Below are positions 56,214 through 64,000 of a stretch of DNA of 64,000 nucleotides, in pieces (position 1 is the first letter of the stretch; each line of letters opens with the position of its first letter). The position numbers and the translations under genes are program-made. The stretch is taken from NCBI GenBank assembly GCA_039707465.1, contig CM077644.1, positions 146,390,962 through 146,454,961 of the forward strand, given 5' to 3'. The notes beneath the pieces are model-generated. The model saw nothing but the letters and a program-made list of their open reading frames with translations. It made no database searches and was not told where the DNA came from. This stretch comes from Rhabdophis nuchalis (Eukaryota; Chordata; Lepidosauria; Squamata; Natricidae).

Positions 56214-56862
56214 CTTCCTTCCTTCCTTCCTTCCTTCCTTCCTTCCTTCCTTCCTTCTTTCCTTCCTTCCTCCTTTCCCTTCCTCCCTCCCTCCCTCCTT
56301 CCCTCCCTCCCTCCCTCCCTCCCTCCTCCTTTCCTTTCCTTTTCCTTCCTTCCTTCCTCCTTTCCCTTCCTCCCTCCCTCCCTCCTCCTTTCCTTTCCTT
56401 TTCCTTCCTTCCTTCCTTCCTTCCTTCCTTCCTTCCTCCTTTCCCTCCCTCCCTCCTCCTTTCCTTTCCTTTTCCTTCCTTCCTTCCTTCCTTCCTCCTT
56501 TCTCTTCCTCCCTTCCTTCCTCCCTCCCTCCTCCTTTCCTTTCCTTTTCCTTCCTCCCTTCCTCCTTTCCCTTCCTCCCTCCCTCCTTCCCTCCCTCCCT
56601 CCTCCTTTCTTTTCTTTTTCCTTCCTTCCTTCCTTCCTCCTTTCCCTCCCTCCCTCCTGCTTTCCTTTCCTTTCCTTTTCCTTCCTTCCTTCCTTCCTCC
56701 TTTCCCTTCCTCCCTTCCTCCCTCCCTCCCTCCCTCCCTCCCTCCCTCCCTCCTCCTTTCCTTTCCTTTTCCTTCCTTCCTTCCTTCCTTCCTTCCTTCC
56801 TTCCTTCCTTCCTTCCTTCCTTCCTTCCTTCCATCCATCCATCCATCCTTCCATCCATCTAA
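56214..56862. repeat. 650-bp polypyrimidine block with higher-order repeat
   Basis: Pure C/T on the plus strand apart from one G and the terminal CCAT units. (TTCC)n, (CTCC)n and CCTCCTTTCCTTTCCTTTTC segments recur at roughly 45-75 bp intervals, so short runs have been duplicated as blocks. All six long frames across it (220-243 codons) are artefacts. Confidence 0.98.
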
Positions 56863-57477
56863 TCCATTTGGAGAGTTTTCTTAAGCCAGGTGGAGCCAGG
56901 AGAATGCTCTTACAGTAAGAGCATCGTAGAGTTCAGAGAGGACAAAACCACTCACACCTCTATTTTCTTTGCAAGATGTTAAGTTGTGGGAGGCTCTAAC
57001 TTATCCACAAAGGGGGGGGGGATAATTATTCTGGGTGAAACCTGAATTTTTAAGATTGCTATAGCAACCCGACAATTTCTTGCCAAGGAGGAAAGATCAA
57101 ACACAAACATTGCCAAAAAACCCTTTTCTTTTCGTTGCCATCTTTCTAAATCCACAGAGCTGCTTCTAATAGAGCCAGAAATAGACTGTATTTGGTTGTG
57201 GTGCCAGCAAAGCTGCCTTTGCTCTTTGCTTAGCTGCTGCTATTGCTTAACAACTCAGAAATTCAGCACCGGTGAAGGAGTTCAGACAACTCTTTTTACT
57301 CCTCTGCATTTGTTCCTTTGTAATGACATTCCAGATGGCCAGCTGATGAACTGCGGTTGCTTTATAGAACAGAGAGATCCTGCATTCATTAAAGTTTCTG
57401 GAATTATTAGTGTAGCTTTATTCATCACAGAATTATACACAAATTATACACAAAGAAATAACTCAAAAGCCTAAAAA
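56863..57477. other. No recognised feature
   Basis: A G(9) run near 57014; no repeat boundary or exon recognised. Confidence 0.4.
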
Positions 57478-57540
57478 CCACAGATTAATCCCAAAGGTGC
57501 TTTTTCAACAGGCAACTGGACTTTCTGGCTTTTCTTTGAA

Positions 57541-57574
57541 GACGTTTCACTTCCAATCCAAGAAGTTTCTTCAG
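57541..57574 (-). ncRNA. Hammerhead-like RNA motif (candidate)
   Basis: The minus strand reads CTGAAGA, A, stem ACTTCT, loop TGGATT, stem GGAAGT, GAAAC, GTC. The 6-bp stem pairs fully (one U-G). CUGANGA and GAAA are the conserved hammerhead cores and GUC is a usual cleavage triplet. Two features depart from the textbook form: an extra base before stem II, and essentially no stem III. Activity is unproven. Confidence 0.4.
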
Positions 57575-57581
57575 CTTTTTC

Positions 57582-58418
57582 CAGGGGTGAAATGCTACCA
57601 GTTTGGACCGGTTCGCATGAACTGGTGGTAAAAATGCTACTGGCTTGCCTGAACTGGTAGTACAATAAATGAAACCCATTCGGGAAAACCAGTTTTTCCC
57701 ATGATCAGCTGTGACATGCGATTTATATTAGCTAGAAAGCTAATTTCTAGCCAATATAAGTCACACGGCACAGTGGATTCTCCCTCTCGCTGTTCGCTTA
57801 CCTTATCTTTTGATGCTCTGCGCCAGTGGTGGGTTTCAAATTTTTTTAGAACCTCTTCTGTAGGTGTGGCCTGCTTTGTGGGAGTGGCTTGCCAGCCGTG
57901 TGTCCAGGTGGGAGTGGCTTGCTGACGATGTGACCTGGTGGGAGTGCCTTGGCAGTCATGTGACTGGGTGGGCGTGGCCAACTTGTAAAATGTGGTGAAA
58001 CTCACGTAACAACGCTCTTGCTTAGCAACCGAAATGTTGGCTCAGAAACTCTGGCATTTGAAGCACGCAAGTCTTAAAGCTGTCAAGTTACAAGACCCTT
58101 GCACCCCTAACCCTTTAGAAAAAAAACCCCCAGGGGTGTTCAAACTTGGCAGCTTTAAGACTTGTGGACTTCAACTCCCAGAATTCCTCCTCTCGCTCTT
58201 CCTCTTGATGATGGGTGGATGGGCGGGGGGAGGGAGCTGGAACCGGTTGTAAACGGTCCTGTAGATTTGTGGAACCTCATCTATAGAAGAGGGTAGAACT
58301 GGCAGGAACCCACCCCTGCTCTGCGCATGCGCAGGAAGTACTGTGCATGCATGGAGGTGACACATGCATGAATGCTCACATTGCTACCAAACTGGTAGCA
58401 AAGTTGATTTCACCCCTG
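57582..58418. mobile_element. hAT-like MITE, CAGGGGTGAAATGCTACC family, with nested MITE
   Basis: Left CAGGGGTGAAATGCTACCAG, right AAGTTGATTTCACCCCTG. Eight-base flanks GCTTTTTC (57574-57581) and GCTTCTTC (58419-58426) differ at one position. It is inserted in the Penelope-like repeat and itself holds 57824-58318. Confidence 0.9.
57824..58318. mobile_element. hAT-like MITE, CAGTGGTGGGTTTCAA family, perfect TSD, nested
   Basis: Left CAGTGGTGGGTTTCAAAT, right CAGGAACCCACCCCTG. Perfect 8-bp duplication CTCTGCGC at 57816-57823 and 58319-58326. Within it, about 58040-58190 looks like a broken palindromic MITE (CAGGGGTGTTCAAACTTGGC, GACTTGTGGACTTCAACTCC). Confidence 0.93.
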
Positions 58419-58499
58419 GCTTCTTCACCTCTTGAAAAAGCAACTTTGGGACAATCATCGGCTCGATGACTGAGAATCTCCATAGACAAGTAAAGATTA

Positions 58500-59315
58500 G
58501 GCGAAACCTGGTTCAAAAACAGAAACTGTGAGAGAGACCTTGGACTCCTAGTGGGCGATTACTTAAACATGAGCCAGCAGTGTGCAATGACAGCCCAAAA
58601 AGCTAATGCAATCCTTGGTTGTATAAACAGAGGCACAGAATCAGGATCACGTGAAATATTACTACCGCTTTATAAATCCTTAGTAAGAACCCACCTGGAA
58701 TATTGCATTCAGTTTTGGTAACCACATTACAAAAAAGATGTTGAGACTTTGGAAAAAGTACAAAGAATAGCAACTAAGATGATTAAGGGCCCAGGGACAA
58801 AAATGTATTTAGAATTGGGTATGGCCAGTCTAGAGAAAAGAAGGATTCGGGGTGACATGATAGCAGTATTCCAGTATTTGAGGGGCTGTCACAAAAAAGA
58901 GGGGGAGGGGTGTCAACTTATTTTCCAAAGCACCAGAAGGCAAGACAAGAAACAATGGATGGAAACTAAACAAGGAGAGAAGCAACCTGGAATTAAGGAG
59001 AAACTTGCTAACAGTGAGGACAATTAACCAGTGGAACAGCTTGCTTCCAGAAGTTGTGGGTGCTTCATCACTGGAGGTTTTTAAGAAAAGACGGACAGCC
59101 ATCTGTCTGAAATGTTATATGGTGTCCTGTTTGGACTAGAAGACCCCCAAGGTCCCTTTCTGCCAGTGGTGGGTTTCTGCAGGCTCGCACCTACTCGCGA
59201 GAGTCGGTTGGTGAAATTTAGAGAACCGGTGAGAGGGGGTTCCACCGGCGTACCTGGAAGTAAATCTGGCCCGCCGCTGCCAATGACCCAAGGGGAAGGA
59301 AAGGAAAGGAAGGAA

Positions 59316-59357
<42 letters not shown>

Positions 59358-59570
59358 ATTTATCATCACAATTGAGTTCAAAATTTTGGTTGCTAAGCAA
59401 GAGCGTTGTTAAATGAGTTTCACCACATTTTAAAAGGTGGCCACTCCCAACCTGTCACATGACTGCCAAGCCACGCCTACAAAATAGGCCACACCTACAG
59501 AGTAGGTTCTAAAAAAAATTGAAACCCACCACTGCTTTCTGCTCTATTCTGATTGATTGATTAGTCTGAC
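58500..59570 (+). mobile_element. CR1 LINE 3' part, split by a MITE
   Basis: Codons give LGLLVGDYLNMSQQCAMTAQ, AILGCINRGTESGSREILLP, LYKSLVRTHLEYCIQFW, LEKVQRIATKMIKG and MASLEKRRIRGDMIAVFQYL: the CR1 RT C-terminal domain. The 3' UTR holds TTTGGACTAGAAGACC and, after the MITE, CTCTATTCTGATTGATTGATT, the repeat-type CR1 tail. The RT core is missing and stops interrupt the frame. Confidence 0.92.
59164..59534. mobile_element. hAT-like MITE with internal microsatellite, perfect TSD
   Basis: Inverted sister of 4431-4859. Left CAGTGGTGGGTTTCTGCAGG, right AAATTGAAACCCACCACTG. Perfect 8-bp duplication CTTTCTGC at 59156-59163 and 59535-59542, a few bases before the CR1 tail. A (GGAA)/(AAAG)n tract lies at 59298-59357. 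Confidence 0.96.
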
Positions 59571-59634
59571 CACAATGCAACATCCAAAAATTAGCAAATT
59601 TCAAGAGGATTTTAAAAAAGGGACATATCTTTGG

Positions 59635-60572
59635 GGGGTTTTTTTTTTTGGAAAAATAATCTTTATTAATATAAATATAAAATATAACATTTAACAAATA
59701 TAAAAGGAAATCGACGTACATTTTTAGGGCGGAAAGGAAGGTAGGGGGAGAGAAGAGGGGGAAGATAGAAAAGAGAGAAGAAGAGGATGGATGGACATAC
59801 CGGGGATATAGCTATTCCCCTAATTCAAACGTTTTTGTTTGTCCCAGTCTGTTCTATTCATTATTATATACATTTTAACTTAACTATCTGCATATATATC
59901 TCTACAATTATCTTAAGTTCAATATCATCTCACTTGTTCCTTGTATTTATTTCACATTTATATTAATTGGTTGTTTACTTTGGTATCCTTTTGTTCTCTT
60001 GTCGTACCATATGTACCATTTTCCCCATGTTTGAGCATAAATTGACTCTGATTTGTCTTTTAAGGCATATGTTAACCTATCGGATTCAGCACAGTTAAAA
60101 ATTATAGATATGATTAGGTGGTCTGTTGGTATATTACTATCTTTCCATTGTTGGGCGATGGCCATCCTTGTTGCAGTTGTAATATGTATAAAAAGGTACC
60201 AGTCTTGGTTCTGAGTTTGGTTTGGTTTAATACCGATTAGGTAATATTCAGGCTTAAGAGGGAAGTTGATGCCTACTATTTCCAACAGCCAGGTCTGTAT
60301 TTTCTTCCAGAGTTGATTAATTCTTGGACAAGTCCACCATTGGTGAAAAAACGTACCCCTGGCCGTTTTACATTTCCAACATCTATCGGAGGTATTCGGA
60401 AACATATGCGCTATTCGGGATGGTGGTAAATACCACCTGTACAGCATTTTGTATAGATTCTCCTTAAATGAGGAGGCCAGGGTCATTTTGATAGATTTGC
60501 CCCAAATTGTTTGCCATTCATCGAGTGTAATGTTCCTTCCTATGTTTTGATTACCAGAAAAGTCAAGCAAGT
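59635..60572 (-). mobile_element. L1 LINE 3' end with ORF2 C-terminus
   Basis: The plus-strand T(11) run at about 59639 is the poly(A) tail, followed on the minus strand by a 3' UTR of about 300 bp and the ORF2 terminus. 5'-truncated at about 60572. The CR1 tail at 59570 lies just upstream on the plus strand. Confidence 0.9.
59947..60570 (-). pseudogene. L1 ORF2 C-terminal domain
   Basis: A 207-codon open frame. Residues about 45-90 read RWYLPPSRIAHMFPNTSDRC, WKCKTARGTFFHQWWTCPRI and NQLWKKIQTWLLEIVG. This is the L1 Cys/His motif region (CWKC...H..WW.CP), implicated in RNA binding in the family. It continues with a WKDSNIPTDHLI-like stretch and ends QPININVK. RT and endonuclease are absent. 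The frame is intact across the part retained, so this copy is fairly young. The start Met is internal. Confidence 0.9.
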
Positions 60573-60789
60573 AAGCAAGCGAGCAAGCACATATATTGGT
60601 TTCATTTTAGGAAAATCACCACCTAGTTCAGAGCAGCAATGAATCATATTTGCCAATTATAACTTGCATAGGATTCAGAGATCAAAGGGGAGGCAATAAA
60701 TATCAGTTGTGATGGGGTTCCCAGCAGCCTCCTTCCATATTTTGTTTTTAGAACATCGAATGAGTTGATTTCACCTTAAAATAGTGCAT

Positions 60790-61146
60790 CTCTATCAGGG
60801 AGGTTTGCACAAATGTTTAAAAATATGTCTATCAAATGTTGGAAATGTAATCCAAAACCATGCACCTATTATTATCACCTGTGGTGGACATGCCCAAAAG
60901 TTAAAAAAACACCAATAATTGGGTCGAAAATGCATACTTGGTTAGAAAAAAAAATGTTAAGACATCACATAGATTTTAAGCTAGAACTATTTTTGTTACG
61001 CATAACACCAAGAAAATATGATACAGAGAATGTATATGTGATATTGCATGTTTTAACAGCAGCAAGAATTGTATTTGCACAATATTGGAAAAGTGAGGAA
61101 ACACCTACGGAAGAAGATATAATTAAAAAAAATTGAACTGTGCAGA
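60790..61146 (+). pseudogene. L1 ORF2 C-terminal fragment, second subfamily, opposite strand
   Basis: Codons give MFKNMSIKCWKCNPKPCTYY, YHLWWTCPKVKKT and TAARIVFAQYWKSEETPTEE, then after a frameshift MNCAEMDRLT. The same domain as 59947-60570 but clearly diverged. Both ends are truncated and no 3' UTR or poly(A) is present. It faces the other L1 across about 220 bp. Confidence 0.85.
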
Positions 61147-61149
61147 AAT

Positions 61150-61407
61150 GGACAGATTAACACATGTGACCAGCATGACTAAACACCGAGATGCATGGAA
61201 AGCTGTTACCTTCCCACTGAAGTGGTACCTATTTATCTACTCTTATTCGCATGCTTTTGAACTGCTAGGTGGGCAGGACCCAGTAATGGGAGCTCGCCCT
61301 GTCACACAGCACTTGGGCCTCAAACCCCAACAGTCAGTTTTCCAGCGGACAAACCTGGTGTCTTTAATCCCTAAACCATCATGCTCCCCTCAGAGGGACA
61401 TAGGCAG
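61150..61407 (-). mobile_element. SINE fragment (family of 45442)
   Basis: Plus-strand CATGACTAAACACCGAGATG, GCTGTTACCTTCCCACTGAA and GTGGTACCTATTTATCTACTC match the SINE body. The head at the right is decayed. It is inserted at or joined to the end of the L1 fragment. Confidence 0.75.
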
Positions 61408-61524
61408 CTGATTTCTCCTGAAACACAGCCATAGTTACCTGACTAGTGTTGCCAGAATGGAGCAATTCTGCCATTTCCAGCTATTATCCCCGCCCCCCTC
61501 TCCAGCTTTCTTCATACTCTAATG

Positions 61525-61645
61525 CAGGGGTCTCCAACCTTTGCAACTTTAAGTCTGAAGGACTTCAGCTCCCAGAAAAGCTGGCTGGAGAATTCTGGGA
61601 GCTGAAGTCTTTCAGACTTAAAGTTGCAAAGGTTGGAGACCCCTG
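61525..61645. mobile_element. 121-bp palindromic hAT-like MITE, perfect TSD
   Basis: Starts CAGGGGTCTCCAACCTTTGC and ends in its complement. Perfect 8-bp duplication CTCTAATG at 61517-61524 and 61646-61653. Confidence 0.96.
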
Positions 61646-61653
61646 CTCTAATG

Positions 61654-62324
61654 CCAAGGCTTGAACCCAAGAGCTCCTGTGTGGTAGCATGTGCCATGCG
61701 TTCACTTGCAATTGTAATCCTCTCTGCAAGCAGATGCCTTTGTCTACCTGCTCCTTTGACTCCAGAATCATGCTCTTTTGACTGACACACGTATGGGGTG
61801 GAGAGAGATGCACAAAGAGAAACAGCCGGCCCCATCATATTTCAACAAGTGTTACACTGATCAAATATTTCTTCATCTTTGCTGTTCACTGTAGTGATGG
61901 ACTGGAACAATGGCTGAGCCGAGCTCAGAAAGGACGTTCAGCTGGGTTGATATAACACTTGTCTCAGTAGTGAGCAAGGCTGACAACCCTCTGAAGGTTT
62001 TTTGGGGTTTCTTTTGGCTCAGATTAAACATCTGACTGAAGATGTTTCAGCCTCCTCCTGCTCTTTCCTTTGTGTCTGTTATCCATCCTTACTATCCCTT
62101 CCAGCCTCATCCCTTCTCTGCTTTACCTTGTCTTTCCCACTAGGAACCCCCCCCCCACTATAAGTGACACATCTACACACATCTGCTTTATACATTTAAT
62201 AACCATGTTCCTGAAAATTATAATTCTGGCATGCAGTTTAAGGAACAGTTCCAGAAGCCTCCTCTCAATTTCTCATTGTTTTTGGAGAAATTCATGATGT
62301 TTACACTAAAGGCAGTAAGATAGA
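61654..62324. other. No recognised feature
   Basis: No repeat boundary or exon recognised. Confidence 0.4.
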
Positions 62325-62418
62325 TAGTCAATCAATCAATCAATCAATCAGAATAGCTCGGGAAGGGACCTTGGAGATCTTCTAATTGAACCCCGCGCTC
62401 CAGCAGGAGATCCTATAC

Positions 62419-63012
62419 TCATGTTGGTGAACCTATGGCACGCAAGCCACAGATGGCACGCAGAGCCATTTGTCTGGGCACCCGAGGCATTGCCCTGTCA
62501 GCTTCTCTGAAGGCTCTGGAGGGCAATAAAAAGACCCTATGAGCAAACCGGAAGTCTGTTCCCGAACTTCCGGTTTGCCCATAGGGCTGGTTTTTCGCAC
62601 TCCGGAGGCTTCAGGGAAGCTCCTGAAGCCTCCAGAGGGCCTCCGAGGGGGAGGGGCTGTTTTCACCCTCCCCAGGTTCCTATAAAGCAGGGATGTCCAA
62701 ACTTGGGAACTTTAAGACTTGTGGACTTCAACTCCCAGAATTCCCCAGCCAGCATAGCTGGCTGGGGAATTCTGGGAGTTGAAGTCCACAAGTCTTAAAG
62801 TTCCCAAGTTTGGACATCCCTGCTATAAAGCCTCTGGAGCCTGGGGAGGGCGAATAAAGCACACCAAAAATGGGGGGGGGGGAGCGCTGTTTGTGCGCAC
62901 ATGCACACTGGGGTAGTACGCATAGCATTATGGGCGTGGCACGCCTGTGCATGACCCCCCCTGCACTCTCCCTGCTTTTGGCACACTAGCCACAGAAGAT
63001 TCACCATCACTG
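62419..63012. mobile_element. hAT-like MITE, CAGTGATGGCGAACC family, perfect TSD, nested in CR1
   Basis: Left TCATGTTGGTGAACCTATGG (terminal base changes), right GATTCACCATCACTG. Perfect 8-bp duplication TCCTATAC at 62411-62418 and 63013-63020. Contains the 135-bp MITE at 62688-62822. Blocks of CCGGAGGCTTCAGGGAAGC type form internal inverted repeats. Confidence 0.95.
62688..62822. mobile_element. 135-bp palindromic hAT-like MITE, perfect TSD, third nesting level
   Basis: CAGGGATGTCCAAACTTGGG to the complement. Perfect 8-bp duplication CTATAAAG at 62680-62687 and 62823-62830, within the MITE 62419-63012. Confidence 0.97.
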
Positions 63013-63335
63013 TCCTATACCATTTCAGACAAGTAACTGTCCAGTCTCTTCTTAAAACCCTTTAGTGATGAAGCACTTACAACTTCTGAAGGCAAGCTGT
63101 TCCGCTGGTTAATTGTCCTCACTGTTAGGAAGTTTCTCCTTAATTCCAGGTCGCTTCTCTCCTTGATTAGTTTCCATCCATTGTTTCTTGCCTGGTGCTT
63201 TGAAAAATCAGTTCAGCCCTCCTTTTTGTGGCAGCCCCTCAAATACTGGAATACGGCTATCATGTCCATCCCAGCTCTTCTTTTTTCTAGGCTAGCCTAG
63301 CCCAAATCCTGCAACTATTCGCTTTAAAATGAGAA

Positions 63336-64000
63336 GTACACATTCATATACTCAAAGAGGACTAGATCCTTGCAACTATTCCATTGGTGGGATTTAGTAT
63401 GTCTAACATGGTCTCCGCTTCTTTCAGGATCAGGTTTGAGTGGGGTTTCATGTTTTCGTTTTGCTTAGCAGCATTTCAAAAATAGAACTCTTTGGAATAA
63501 CTTCCCCAAATAATTGTTATTTGTGAATAGCTATTTAATGGGCCCACTTGACCTTGTTCGTATTTCCTGATTTGAACTCTGAAATATCCCTCCAAGAATA
63601 AAGTGTTGCAAAAACTGTGATTATAAGGAGCAGAGGTCTTCTGAGATATTTGCTACGAGATGCTGCAAAGGGACTTGGCTAATTGTTGCTTCACAAAAGA
63701 GGTAGATGAAAATACTTTGAAGATGCTGCAAATTATGAAGCAGGTTCTCTGCCTTGCCTACGGGGTTACTATGTGGGGGCTATGCAAGGCATGATCATTA
63801 AGACCACAAGGATAAATTTAAAATGTAGTTAAACAAAAACTAGGAGAAATTTCAGCTCTGGACATGTTCACATGTACCTCAGTGTCTTGGGGAAAGTTTG
63901 TGCTGAATAGTGTCCCAGGCTGCTTTTATCTTTAAATTTTTTTAAACGCCTTCCCTCCTCTTCTTGAGTAGCTTGTACCATCTGGGTTTCCTTAATCTGC
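63336..64000. other. No recognised feature
   Basis: AT-rich; no repeat boundary or exon recognised up to the window edge. Confidence 0.4.

Larger units (their letters stand above)
57478..58490. mobile_element. Inverted pair of Penelope-like(?) repeat ends, split by a MITE
   Basis: Left arm 57478-57581 (TTTTTCAACAGGCAACTGGA, then CTTTGAAGACGTTTC) and right arm 58419-58490 (CTCTTGAAAAAGCAACTTTG, then GACAATCATC) are complements of one unit, as at 16025-16365. The left arm carries a hammerhead-like motif on the minus strand (57541-57574). A MITE fills the space between. Confidence 0.5.
62325..63335 (-). mobile_element. CR1 LINE 3' end, split by a MITE
   Basis: Plus-strand (CAAT)n, then CAGAATAGCTCGGGAAGGGACCTTGGAG is the reversed CR1 tail (62333-62418). 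The element continues at 63013 with ACTGTCCAGTCTCTTCTT, GAAGGCAAGCTGTTCC and CAGCCCCTCAAATACTGGAA. Frames are broken. Confidence 0.9.

Noticed and set aside
56107..56918. Six overlapping frames of 220-243 codons on both strands
   Set aside because: All lie in one pyrimidine low-complexity block that has no stops by composition.

Overview
This is a repeat-dense stretch of a vertebrate nuclear genome. The mix of transposable elements points to a squamate reptile, more likely a snake than a lizard. It holds L2-clade, CR1, Rex1, L1 and BovB LINEs side by side, tRNA-derived SINEs of squamate type, many short hAT-like inverted-repeat elements (MITEs), solo LTRs, and long microsatellites. I find no host protein-coding exon, rRNA or functional tRNA gene that the sequence supports. 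Nearly every long reading frame lies in a LINE, an LTR or a simple repeat, so the window is best read as intergenic or intronic DNA. Species and chromosome cannot be told from it.

Layout. 0-9 kb: a BovB fragment, a MITE nested in another inverted-repeat element, L1 and L2 3' ends, and a Penelope-like non-coding repeat. 9-20 kb: palindromic MITEs, a pyrimidine minisatellite, a solo LTR, a SINE joined to an L1 reverse-transcriptase fragment, and a MITE carrying a 41-bp minisatellite. 20-33 kb: SINE-in-transposon and L2-in-L2 nests, a 240-bp trinucleotide tract, a small polyadenylated retrocopy and a second solo LTR. 33-43 kb: the LINE core of the window. An L2 reverse-transcriptase copy lies at 34.6-35.8 kb. 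A layered locus at 37.85-42.97 kb has an inverted-repeat transposon split by an antisense L2, which is itself split by a nearly full coding L2 (endonuclease plus RT), and then by a Rex1. 43-57 kb: purine tracts, SINEs, more MITEs, a third solo LTR, decayed LINEs and a 650-bp polypyrimidine block. 57-63.4 kb: nested MITEs inside CR1 and Penelope-like repeats, and two L1 3' ends in opposite orientation.

How the parts relate. The autonomous machinery visible is LINE-encoded only (L2, Rex1, L1, CR1 and BovB fragments), and every copy seen is truncated or frameshifted. The SINEs and the retrocopy depend on LINE proteins. The hAT-like MITEs share CAGNG-type ends and 8-bp target duplications, so a hAT transposase elsewhere in the genome is inferred; none is encoded here. 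Many insertions can be put in relative order because target duplications and split host repeats are preserved.
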